DNA of 5,151 nt from Gemmatimonadota bacterium (GTDB lineage Bacteria > Gemmatimonadota > Gemmatimonadetes > Gemmatimonadales > GWC2-71-9), in assembly GCA_016880225.1 (NCBI GenBank), contig JAEHDT010000277.1, positions 1-5,151 of the forward strand. Reading direction: 5' to 3'. Shown piece after piece: positions 1 through 5,151 of the stretch. Both the position numbers and the translations under genes were made by a program. The notes beneath the pieces are model-generated. The model did no database searches, was not told the origin of the DNA, and saw nothing but the letters and a program-made list of their open reading frames with translations. Each line of letters starts with the position of its first letter. Within the stretch, counting starts at the first letter, position 1.

Positions 1-1301
1 GGCCGCATCGACGGCGGTGCGGACGACTCCGGCATCGGGGGATCCAGCGCCTCGTCGGCGTCGCCAACCGCGACAGGCTCGACCGCGGGGGTCGCATCCC
101 GCAGCTTCACGGTATATGCGCCGTCGTCCTCCTTCGCGAGGTCGATCAGCTCCCGGTCGTGCGCCTGGCGCAACAGCTTCTGCACCTGCGCCGGCTCGAC
201 CGGCTCCTCGTCGCCCTTGATCTCGGCCATGGCCTGTCCCAGCTCCTGCGCGCTCACTGGGCGGGACTCACCCCCCAAGCGCCCGATGGCCTGTTTGATC
301 AGGCCGAACGCGCCGTCAAGTGAGAAGGCGCTACGCCGCTGCTCGGGTTCGGGGCTCGGGGCTTCGGCCAGCTCCTCGGCCGGCGTGGGCTCCGGGCGCT
401 CCCGGCCCTCCCGCCCCTCCCGGCCCCTGCCTCCGCGACCGCGTCCGCCCCGACCCTCGCCGCGCTGGCGCTCCCGCGGCTGCGCCGGAGCGGCTACGCC
501 CGCCGGCTGCGCGGCCGCGCCCGGCACTCCCGGGCCGAGACCGATCTCGTACTGGCCGTTGTCGAGCTTGGTGAGGTTGATGAGCCCTTTGTGAGCGGCC
601 TCCAGGACGAACTTCGAGAAGCGGGAGAAGCCGACGTCCTTCTCGTCGAACGTGGGATCGATCTCCTGCATCACCTGCTTCAGGCGGTCGGAGCGCATCA
701 CGTCGTTGTGCGCCGTCATCTGCTTGACCGCCTCGATCACCAGCTCCCAGGGATCGTGCCGCTCGTAGGTGACGTCGCTTTCCTTGGTGAACCCGGCGAG
801 CTCGTTATAGGAGTAGTATTCGTCGCAGTTCTGGATGAGCAGGTCGCTCGATGACTCGCGGATCCCCACCCCGATCACGTACTTGCCGTACTCCTTCAGC
901 TTCAGCACCAGGGCGGAGAAGTCGGAATCCCCCGACAGCAGGATGAACGTCCCGATCTCGGGCCGCGTGAACACCAGCTCGAGCGCGTCGATCGCGAGGC
1001 GGATGTCGGTCGCGTTCTTCTTATTGGATCCGTAGGCGGGCGCGAAGATCAGGTCGATCGACGACTCCGCGAGCGGCACGACGTACTGCTGGTAGCGCCG
1101 CCAGTCGGCGTAGGCGCGCTGCACCGCGACCTTCCCCCGAATGATTTCGGACTGGAGCAGTCGTTTCAGCTCCGTCTGGAGGTCCGAGCGGATCGCCATC
1201 GTCACGTTGTCGAAGTCGATCAGCAGCGCCGCATTGGGCGCGTGGGCGGGCGGTTCGTGGTGAACGGGTCGGGGCAAGTGTGCTTGCGGCTGCGGTGTCA
1301 T
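1..1301 (-). CDS. NYN-domain (LabA/DUF88, PIN-like) putative RNase with two LOTUS/OST-HTH-type domains; C-terminus cut by window edge
   Basis: Reading leftward from ATG at 1301, the frame stays open to base 1 (433 codons, no stop), so the C-terminus lies outside. Residues 1-23 are a Pro/His-rich leader. Residues 24-165 are a NYN domain: LLIDFDN (D29, D31, N32), TDIRLAID (D99, D105) and LSGDSDF (D125, D127) supply the acidic residues expected of a PIN-like metal-dependent nuclease centre. Residues 182-255 match a LOTUS/OST-HTH domain (DPWELVIEAV at the start, F-x-K-F-V-x-x-A-x-x-K-G-L-I-x-L near the end). Residues 277-302 are an Arg/Gly/Glu-rich linker, and 329-400 look like a second, diverged LOTUS winged helix ending in GAYTVKL. 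Known for the family: NYN domains cut RNA, and LOTUS domains bind RNA, including G-rich RNA. Inferred: a cytosolic RNA-processing or RNA-silencing nuclease of unknown target. The start overlaps the ligase stop as ATGA with only a weak GAG upstream, so translation is probably coupled. Confidence 0.88.
   Translation of the reverse strand, partial: MTPQPQAHLPRPVHHEPPAHAPNAALLIDFDNVTMAIRSDLQTELKRLLQSEIIRGKVAVQRAYADWRRYQQYVVPLAESSIDLIFAPAYGSNKKNATDIRLAIDALELVFTRPEIGTFILLSGDSDFSALVLKLKEYGKYVIGVGIRESSSDLLIQNCDEYYSYNELAGFTKESDVTYERHDPWELVIEAVKQMTAHNDVMRSDRLKQVMQEIDPTFDEKDVGFSRFSKFVLEAAHKGLINLTKLDNGQYEIGLGPGVPGAAAQPAGVAAPAQPRERQRGEGRGGRGRGGRGREGREGRERPEPTPAEELAEAPSPEPEQRRSAFSLDGAFGLIKQAIGRLGGESRPVSAQELGQAMAEIKGDEEPVEPAQVQKLLRQAHDRELIDLAKEDDGAYTVKLRDATPAVEPVAVGDADEALDPPMPESSAPPSMR
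396..476 (-). repeat. Arg/Gly(Glu)-rich low-complexity segment of the NYN protein, containing a G-quadruplex motif on the mRNA strand
   Basis: These bases encode residues about 276-302, where Arg, Gly and Glu make up nearly everything (RGRGGRGR followed by EGR repeats), like eukaryotic RGG boxes that bind RNA. Within it, bases 401-427 read on the minus (mRNA) strand contain six runs of three or four G separated by loops of 2, 1, 1, 1 and 2 bases. That satisfies the usual intramolecular G-quadruplex pattern with spare tracts. Part of this follows simply from coding Gly and Arg with GGN and CGN codons, but choosing GGG and CGG rather than GGC and CGC here produces the runs. Whether the RNA folds is not shown by the sequence. 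Confidence 0.7.
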
Positions 1302-2887
1302 GTGGTTGCGCTCAATTCCAGGCCGACGACCTGCGCGAGCTCCCGTCGCTTCACCTTGCCGCTCCCGGTCAGCGGCAGGGCGTCGAAGAAGCGCACCAGG
1401 TCGGGCACTTTGTGGTCGGCGACGGCGTCACGGAGAAAGTCCTTGAGCTCGTCGCCCGTCACGATGGAACCCTCCGTGGGCACGACACAGGCGCAGCTCA
1501 GCTCCCCGAGCGTTTCGTTGGGGATGCCGACGACGCAGGCGTCGCTCACGGCAGGGTGCGTCCGGAGGAGATCCTCCAGCTCGCGTGGATAGATCTTGTA
1601 GCCGCCGCGCATGATGACCTCGGCGCGGCGACCCAGGATCCTGATGTAACCGTCTTCCTCCACCACGGCGAGATCGCCGGTCAGAAGGAATCCCTCGGCG
1701 GTCAACGACCGCGACGTTTCACCGGGCATCCGGTAGTAGCCCAGCATGACGTTCGGTCCCTTCACCGCCAGCTCGCCCACCGCCTCGGGCCCGGGGCGGA
1801 CGCCGCTCAGGACGTCAACGACCTGCACCGACACGCCCGGGATGGGCCGGCCGACCGTGTTCGCCCGGCGCTCGGGATCATCCTCGAAGCGGGTCAGCGT
1901 CACCGTCGGCCCCGTTTCCGTGAGCCCGTACGCGATCTGGACGTCGCACCATTTCCGGATGCGGCGCGCCAGGTCGGGGGATACCGGGCTGCCCGCGACC
2001 AGCCCCGAGCGGCAGCTGGGCGGCGACTCCTCGAACGAGGGATGGCGCATGAGGAGCTGGAACATGGTCGGCACGCCGTGTACGACCGTCACGCGCTCGC
2101 GCCGCATGAGCTCCAGCGCCGGGCCGGCGTCGAAGCGCTCCTGCAGCACGAGGGTCGCGCCCGCCGTGAGCGTGACGGCGACCACGTGCATCCCGAATAC
2201 GGTGAACAACGGGACGGCCCCAAGCACCCGGTCGTCCCCGCTGTGTCGTAGCGCCTCAGCCGTGGCGCGCGCCGCGAACGTGACGTTGCCGTGCGACAGC
2301 GTCACTCCCTTCGGCTTCCCCATGGTGCCCGACGTGTAGAGAATCGCCAACGGCTGCGTTGCCGGATCGCCGGGCGCGATCGCCCCCGGCAGCGCCGGCT
2401 GCTTCGACACCAAGTCCGCGTAGCGATACATCCGGTCGTCGAGCCAGTGGTCGCTCGAGCCCACGAGGATCAGCCCCCGCAGGTCCGGCAGGTCGGGCAG
2501 GACTTCGTCGTACAACTCGACGAAATCGGCGCTGTCGGACGCCTCCGCCACCACAGCGGCCCGCACGGCCGCATGCCGCAGCTGGTACTTGAGCTCGTGG
2601 ATAGTGAGGGAGGGGTCGAGGGGCACCAGCGTCACGCCGCGATGCGCCGCGGCGATGAGTGTCACCACCCACTCCGGCCAGTTCGGCAGGTCCACCGCCA
2701 GCCGATCACCCGGCTGGACGCCGAGGCCGGCCAGCGCCTCGGACAGCGCCACCGCTTCCCGTTCCACCTGCGCGTAGGTCATGCGGCGCGACCCGAATAC
2801 CAGGAACTCCCGGTCAGGATGCTCCCGCGCGGCTCGCGCGAAGAGCGCCGCCAGATGACCTGTCACCACGTCTGCCACGTCCCTCAC
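1298..2887 (-). CDS. Class I adenylate-forming enzyme, probable long- or medium-chain fatty-acid-CoA ligase (LcfB/FadD-like)
   Basis: This 529-residue protein is full length for a cytosolic acyl-CoA synthetase, which activates a carboxylic acid with ATP to an acyl-adenylate and transfers it to coenzyme A. Visible motifs in order: P-loop A3 YTSGTMGKPKGV (184-195), A4-like PLFTVFG (226-232), A5 YGLTET (320-325), A7 TGD (403-405), the hinge around GRRAEVI (419-425), A8 GGYKIYPRELE (428-438), and A10 PLTGSGK with the catalytic lysine K511. The A4 and A8 wording and the text after A4 (GATLVLQERFD) resemble LcfB-type fatty-acyl ligases, but chain length and substrate cannot be read off. Two positions differ from the common pattern: M189 in the P-loop, usually Thr, and T229, usually His. 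No signal peptide or membrane segment is seen. The start is GTG at 2887, with AAAGG about 11 bases upstream. The stop overlaps the downstream NYN start by 4 bases, so the two are co-transcribed. Confidence 0.92.
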   Translation of the reverse strand: MRDVADVVTGHLAALFARAAREHPDREFLVFGSRRMTYAQVEREAVALSEALAGLGVQPGDRLAVDLPNWPEWVVTLIAAAHRGVTLVPLDPSLTIHELKYQLRHAAVRAAVVAEASDSADFVELYDEVLPDLPDLRGLILVGSSDHWLDDRMYRYADLVSKQPALPGAIAPGDPATQPLAILYTSGTMGKPKGVTLSHGNVTFAARATAEALRHSGDDRVLGAVPLFTVFGMHVVAVTLTAGATLVLQERFDAGPALELMRRERVTVVHGVPTMFQLLMRHPSFEESPPSCRSGLVAGSPVSPDLARRIRKWCDVQIAYGLTETGPTVTLTRFEDDPERRANTVGRPIPGVSVQVVDVLSGVRPGPEAVGELAVKGPNVMLGYYRMPGETSRSLTAEGFLLTGDLAVVEEDGYIRILGRRAEVIMRGGYKIYPRELEDLLRTHPAVSDACVVGIPNETLGELSCACVVPTEGSIVTGDELKDFLRDAVADHKVPDLVRFFDALPLTGSGKVKRRELAQVVGLELSATT

Positions 2888-2897
2888 AACGTTGTGA
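2884..2897. promoter_or_regulatory. 14-bp perfect palindrome over the ligase start, operator-like
   Basis: TCACAACGTTGTGA reads identically on both strands. It spans the GTG start codon of the ligase (2885-2887) and the ten bases upstream of it. It lies directly downstream of the -10-like element at 2905-2910, near where transcription would begin. Perfect symmetry of this length at a promoter suggests a binding site for a dimeric regulator; TetR- and GntR-type regulators often control fatty-acid ligase genes. As RNA it could also hide the start codon in a small stem. It could be a coincidence, since only one copy is seen in the window. Confidence 0.45.
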
Positions 2898-2904
2898 ACC
2901 TTTG

Positions 2905-2932
2905 AAAATAAACAACTTGCGCGATAAGTCTA
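2905..2932 (-). promoter_or_regulatory. Possible sigma-70-like promoter for the ligase-NYN pair
   Basis: On the minus strand, TAGACT (2932-2927) and TATTTT (2910-2905) are 16 bases apart, each matching 4 of 6 consensus positions. The gap between the YjbQ stop and the ligase start (2888-2929) is strikingly AT-rich (15 G/C of 42) in a GC-rich window, which favours a regulatory role. The -35 element overlaps the YjbQ TAG stop (2932-2930). Read-through from the upstream gene is equally possible, because no terminator hairpin is visible. Confidence 0.4.
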
Positions 2933-3349
2933 CTCCCCCACCACCTTGATCACGACGCGCTTCTTGCGCTGGCCGTCCCACTCCCCGTAGAACACCCGCT
3001 GCCACGGGCCCAAATCGAGCTTCGAGCCCGTGACCGGCACGATCACCTCGTGGCCGATCGTGAGGCTCCGCAGGTGGGCGGCGGCGTTGTCCTCCCCGGT
3101 TTCGTTGTGGCGGTAGCGCTTGGGATCCCAAGGGGCCACGGTCGTCTCGAGCCACTTGAGGATGTCTGCCCAGAGCCCCGATTCGTGATCGTTCACGAAC
3201 ACCGAGGCGGTGATGTGCATGGCGCTCACCAGCGCGAACCCCTCGGCAACGGCGCTCCGCTCCACCTGTTCGGCAACCTGGTCGGTGATGTCGATGATCT
3301 CCTGACGCTGCTTCGTGTTGAACCAGAGGTAGTGTGTGTGAGCGTTCAT
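2930..3349 (-). CDS. yjbQ: YjbQ/UPF0047 family protein (secondary thiamine-phosphate synthase-type fold)
   Basis: The protein is 139 residues, normal for this small single-domain family. Family features seen: H45 in MHITAS, N53-D54 in FVNDHE, RYRHNETGEDN (78-88) followed by AHLRSL with H92, the strand EVIVPV (101-106), LGPWQRVFYGEWDG (113-126) and the basic RKKRVVIKVVGE end. E. coli YjbQ has weak thiamine-phosphate synthase activity, but the true cellular role of the family is unsettled, so no reaction is claimed here. The ATG at 3349 is chosen because homology starts there (MNAHTHYLWFNT), a GGAG-type ribosome binding site sits just upstream, and the longer open frame to 3664 would run through the divergent kinase promoter and gene. 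It ends with TAG at 2930, 42 bases before the ligase GTG, and faces the same way, so an operon with the ligase is possible. Confidence 0.9.
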   Translation of the reverse strand: MNAHTHYLWFNTKQRQEIIDITDQVAEQVERSAVAEGFALVSAMHITASVFVNDHESGLWADILKWLETTVAPWDPKRYRHNETGEDNAAAHLRSLTIGHEVIVPVTGSKLDLGPWQRVFYGEWDGQRKKRVVIKVVGE

Positions 3350-3353
3350 CCAC

Positions 3354-3360
3354 CCTCTCC
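3354..3360 (-). promoter_or_regulatory. Ribosome binding site of the YjbQ gene
   Basis: GGAGAGG on the minus strand, with its GGAG core 7 bases before the ATG at 3349. This is the best Shine-Dalgarno match among the gene starts in the window and supports the short 139-residue start over the longer open frame. Confidence 0.7.
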
Positions 3361-3373
3361 CGTGTGTGTCGAA

Positions 3374-3402
3374 TTGTCGCACCCGGTGCAGTTCCCTAGA
3401 TT
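3374..3402 (+). promoter_or_regulatory. Sigma-70-like promoter for the histidine kinase operon
   Basis: TTGTCG (3374-3379) and TAGATT (3397-3402) are separated by 17 bases, each matching 4 of 6 consensus positions. Transcription would start near 3409-3410, only about 4-5 bases before the kinase ATG at 3414, giving a nearly leaderless message; no Shine-Dalgarno sequence is seen there. The spacer contains an 11-bp inverted repeat GCACC-C-GGTGC (3379-3389), a possible operator. This element lies inside the longer GTG-started frame from 3366, an argument against that start. Confidence 0.5.
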
Positions 3403-3413
3403 GGTGCCACAAT

Positions 3414-4607
3414 ATGTCGCTTCCGTTCCGGCAGCGGATCTTCTTGATCCTGGTCGCCTTGACCGCCATACCCGCCGCCCTGGCCGTCATCGGCTGGGCG
3501 CTCGCGGTACGGACGACAGGTCCATCGCCCGGCGCGCGCGTGGCGCTCGAGGAGACGGCGGCCTCGGCGCGCCAGATGGTGGAGCGGCTGGACACGATGC
3601 ACCTGGGCACGCGCGAGCGGGCGGCGCTGCGGGCGCACCTCGAGCAACTGTCGAACTCGGTCACTCAGGCGCGGCGGGCCGAAACGTACCTGCGTTATTA
3701 CGCCGGCGGGTTCGCGGCGGTGGTGATCGTGTTCGGCGGGGTCGTCGTGATCGCCGCCGTGCGGCTGGCGGGCCACCTGTCGCGCCAGCTGTCGCGGCCG
3801 ATCGATGAGCTCGTCGGCTGGACGCGGCTGATCCGGCGCCGCATGCCCCTACCGGCCGGGTTGCCGACCCGCGGGGCACCGGAGTTCGAGGCGCTGCGCC
3901 AAGCGCTGCGCGAGCTCGCCACGGCGCTGGACGCGGCCCGCGAGCGCGAGCTCGAGGCGGAGCGGCTGCGGGCGTTCCGGGAGGTGGCCCGGCGCGTGGC
4001 GCACGAGGTCAAGAACCCCCTCACGGCGATGCGGATCGCACTGGATCAACTGCGGCGGTCGGGCGGTCAGGCGGACGCGCGCATCGGGGTCGCCGTGGAC
4101 GTGATGGCCTCGGAAACGGCGCGGCTCGAGCGGCTCGCCAAGGAATTCTCCGACTTCGGCCGCCTCCCGGAGGGTCCGAAGAGCGAGGTGGACCTGGTGG
4201 ACCTGCTGATGGACCTCGGCAAGAGCGCCGTGCCGGCGGAGGTCGAGGTGTCGGTCCATGCGAACGGCGGGTCGTGCCGGCTGCTCGGCTACTACGAGCC
4301 GCTGCGGCGGGCGTTCGCGAACCTGCTTCGCAACGCTGCGGAGGCGATGGGCGGGCGCGGGTCGATCGAGGTCAGCGTGGGCCGGGATGGCGCCGGGCTG
4401 GCCGTGACGATCGCCGATCACGGGCCGGGCATTCCCGAGGAGCTGCGCCAGCGCGTGTTCGACCCGTACTTCACGACCAAGCAGGACGGCACGGGCCTGG
4501 GGCTCGCGCTGGTGCGCCAGACCATCGAAGCCCACAGCGGGACGATCAGCGTGGCCGACACGCCGGGAGGCGGCGCCACGTTTTCCGTGGTGCTCTCCGC
4601 CGCATGA
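3414..4607 (+). CDS. Membrane sensor histidine kinase (HAMP, HisKA, HATPase_c; NtrY/AtoS-like)
   Basis: This 397-residue kinase autophosphorylates on a histidine with ATP and passes the phosphate to its partner regulator. Order of parts: transmembrane helix about 8-32; a short extracytoplasmic loop about 33-97, predicted helical and without a recognisable ligand domain; transmembrane helix about 98-118; HAMP linker about 119-172 (SRPIDEL at 127-133); a Glu/Arg/Ala-rich helix; then the H-box AHEVKNPL with phospho-acceptor H197, N-box NLLRNAAEA (N307), G1 DHGPGI (335-340), F-box FDPYFTTK (349-356), G2 GTGLGLA (359-365) and the final GGGATF. All catalytic motifs are intact, and there is no PAS domain. 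The ATG at 3414 is preferred to the GTG at 3366 because it directly precedes the hydrophobic helix and the likely promoter lies between the two. The stop overlaps the next start as ATGA. The stimulus is unknown. The nearest style is kinases paired with NtrC-class regulators. Confidence 0.93.
   Translation: MSLPFRQRIFLILVALTAIPAALAVIGWALAVRTTGPSPGARVALEETAASARQMVERLDTMHLGTRERAALRAHLEQLSNSVTQARRAETYLRYYAGGFAAVVIVFGGVVVIAAVRLAGHLSRQLSRPIDELVGWTRLIRRRMPLPAGLPTRGAPEFEALRQALRELATALDAARERELEAERLRAFREVARRVAHEVKNPLTAMRIALDQLRRSGGQADARIGVAVDVMASETARLERLAKEFSDFGRLPEGPKSEVDLVDLLMDLGKSAVPAEVEVSVHANGGSCRLLGYYEPLRRAFANLLRNAAEAMGGRGSIEVSVGRDGAGLAVTIADHGPGIPEELRQRVFDPYFTTKQDGTGLGLALVRQTIEAHSGTISVADTPGGGATFSVVLSAA
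4573..4593 (+). other. Potential mRNA hairpin at the end of the kinase gene, just before the regulator start
   Basis: GCGCCACG (4573-4580) can pair with CGTGGTGC (4586-4593) around a five-base loop TTTTC: seven Watson-Crick pairs and one G-U pair. It ends 10 bases before the regulator ATG. It lies within coding sequence (the GGGATF region of the kinase), has no U-tract after it, and so is not a terminator. It could tune translation of the coupled regulator, or be a by-product of GC-rich coding sequence. Confidence 0.25.
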
Positions 4608-5151
4608 GCCCGCGCGTGCTGCTCGTCGACGACGAGGCGAACATCCGCAAGATGGTCGCGGCGCTGCTCGAATCCGAGGGATTCGAGACGGCGGAAGCGG
4701 CGAACGGCAGCGCGGGCCTCGCGGCCGTGGAGCGCGATCCGCCCGACGCGGTGCTGCTCGACCTGATGATGCCGGGCGGCCCCGACGGGCTCGCCACGCT
4801 GGAGCGGCTCAAGCGGCTCGCGCCCGACCTGCCGGTGGTGATGATGAGCGGCAAGGCGAATCTCGCCGACGCCGTGCGGGCCACAAAGCTCGGCGCCTTT
4901 CAGTTCCTCGAGAAGCCGCTCACGCCCGAGGGCGTGCTCACCACCCTCAGGGCCGCGCTCGAGCTGTCGCGCACGCTCGCCGAAAACCGGCGGCTGCACG
5001 AAGCCCTGGGACACGCCGATCCCCTCGTCGGGGTGAGCAAGGCGATGGAGGAGCTGCGGGCGCTGATCGCGCGCGTCGCGCCGACCGAGGTGCGGGTCCT
5101 GATCACCGGCGAGTCGGGCACCGGCAAGGAGCTCGTCGCCTCGGCCATCCA
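4604..5151 (+). CDS. NtrC/AtoC-type sigma-54-dependent response regulator, C-terminus cut by window edge
   Basis: Only the first 182 codons are present and the frame is still open at the edge. Residues 4-120 are a receiver domain: acidic pocket D9, D10, E11, phosphorylation site D53 in LLDLMMP, S82 in MMSGK, and K104 in FLEKPL. After a helical linker comes LVGVSKAMEEL (141-151), the typical beginning of a sigma-54-interacting AAA+ domain, then LITGESGTGKELVA (167-179) with Walker A lysine K175. The GAFTGA loop, Walker B and DNA-binding domain would follow outside the window. Such proteins oligomerise on phosphorylation and use ATP to open sigma-54 RNA polymerase complexes at distant enhancers. 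The ATG overlaps the kinase stop by 4 bases and has no Shine-Dalgarno-like sequence in the ten bases before it, so translation is probably coupled to the kinase, its likely phospho-donor. Confidence 0.93.
   Translation, partial: MSPRVLLVDDEANIRKMVAALLESEGFETAEAANGSAGLAAVERDPPDAVLLDLMMPGGPDGLATLERLKRLAPDLPVVMMSGKANLADAVRATKLGAFQFLEKPLTPEGVLTTLRAALELSRTLAENRRLHEALGHADPLVGVSKAMEELRALIARVAPTEVRVLITGESGTGKELVASAI

Noticed and set aside
217..1035. Plus-strand open frames opposite the NYN gene
   Set aside because: They show low-complexity Pro/Arg/Ser translations or fragments without motifs, while the minus strand encodes a continuous protein with clear NYN and LOTUS domains.
1280..2251. Long plus-strand open frame of 323 codons opposite the ligase
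   Set aside because: Its translation is rich in Arg, His, Asp and Ala without family motifs, and it lies fully antisense to a ligase with every signature motif. GC-rich codon bias creates such shadow frames.
2888..2929. Transcription terminator after the YjbQ gene
   Set aside because: The only inverted repeat is the 2884-2897 palindrome, which lacks a following U-tract and lies over the next gene's start codon.
3366..3413. GTG at 3366 as the kinase start, adding 16 residues
   Set aside because: The added residues (three Cys, polar) do not belong to a membrane-helix start, no ribosome site precedes it, and the likely promoter lies within the segment.
3401..3420. Possible sigma-54 promoter (TTGGTGCC on plus, TGGCAC on minus)
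   Set aside because: The required GG-N10-GC spacing is not met on either strand, so no sigma-54 site is called even though an NtrC-type regulator is encoded nearby.
3350..3664. N-terminal extension of the YjbQ frame, giving 244 residues
   Set aside because: The extra 105 residues have no family similarity, overlap the kinase gene and its promoter on the other strand, and a strong ribosome binding site precedes the ATG at 3349.
3849..5014. Several minus-strand open frames opposite the kinase and regulator
   Set aside because: They are antisense to genes with complete catalytic motifs, show only Arg/Ala/His-rich composition, and have no plausible ribosome sites.

Overview
The window is GC-rich bacterial chromosomal DNA, densely coded, with strong G/C preference at third codon positions. 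It holds five protein genes in two divergent blocks and shows no RNA gene, insertion sequence, CRISPR array or phage gene. The gene styles (an NtrC-class two-component pair, an RNA-directed NYN/LOTUS protein, an LcfB-like acyl-CoA ligase) and the base composition suggest a soil or sediment Gram-negative-type phylum such as Gemmatimonadota, Acidobacteriota or a myxobacterial relative. No marker gene allows a firm assignment.

Leftward block (minus strand, read from about 3349 to 1): a YjbQ/UPF0047 protein (139 aa) with a strong ribosome binding site; a 42-bp AT-rich gap holding a plausible promoter and a 14-bp perfect palindrome over the next gene's GTG start; a 529-aa class I adenylate-forming enzyme resembling long-chain fatty-acid-CoA ligases; and, overlapping it by the 4 bases ATGA, a protein with a NYN/LabA-type nuclease domain, a LOTUS/OST-HTH domain, an Arg/Gly-rich linker and a second, more diverged LOTUS-like domain. 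This last gene runs off the left edge. Its mRNA carries a six-tract G-quadruplex motif in the Arg/Gly-rich segment.

Rightward block (plus strand, from 3414): a two-transmembrane HAMP sensor histidine kinase (397 aa), followed by an NtrC/AtoC-type sigma-54-dependent response regulator, also joined by an ATGA overlap and cut by the right edge just after the AAA+ Walker A motif. The two blocks are separated by 64 bp (3350-3413), which contain a good sigma-70-like promoter for the kinase that would give an almost leaderless mRNA.

The kinase and regulator very probably form one phosphorelay controlling sigma-54 promoters outside the window. The leftward genes may be one transcript, but nothing in the sequence shows a shared pathway. 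The most interesting element is the NYN-LOTUS-RGG-LOTUS protein together with the G-quadruplex motif in its own message. I do not see a clearly new multi-gene system.
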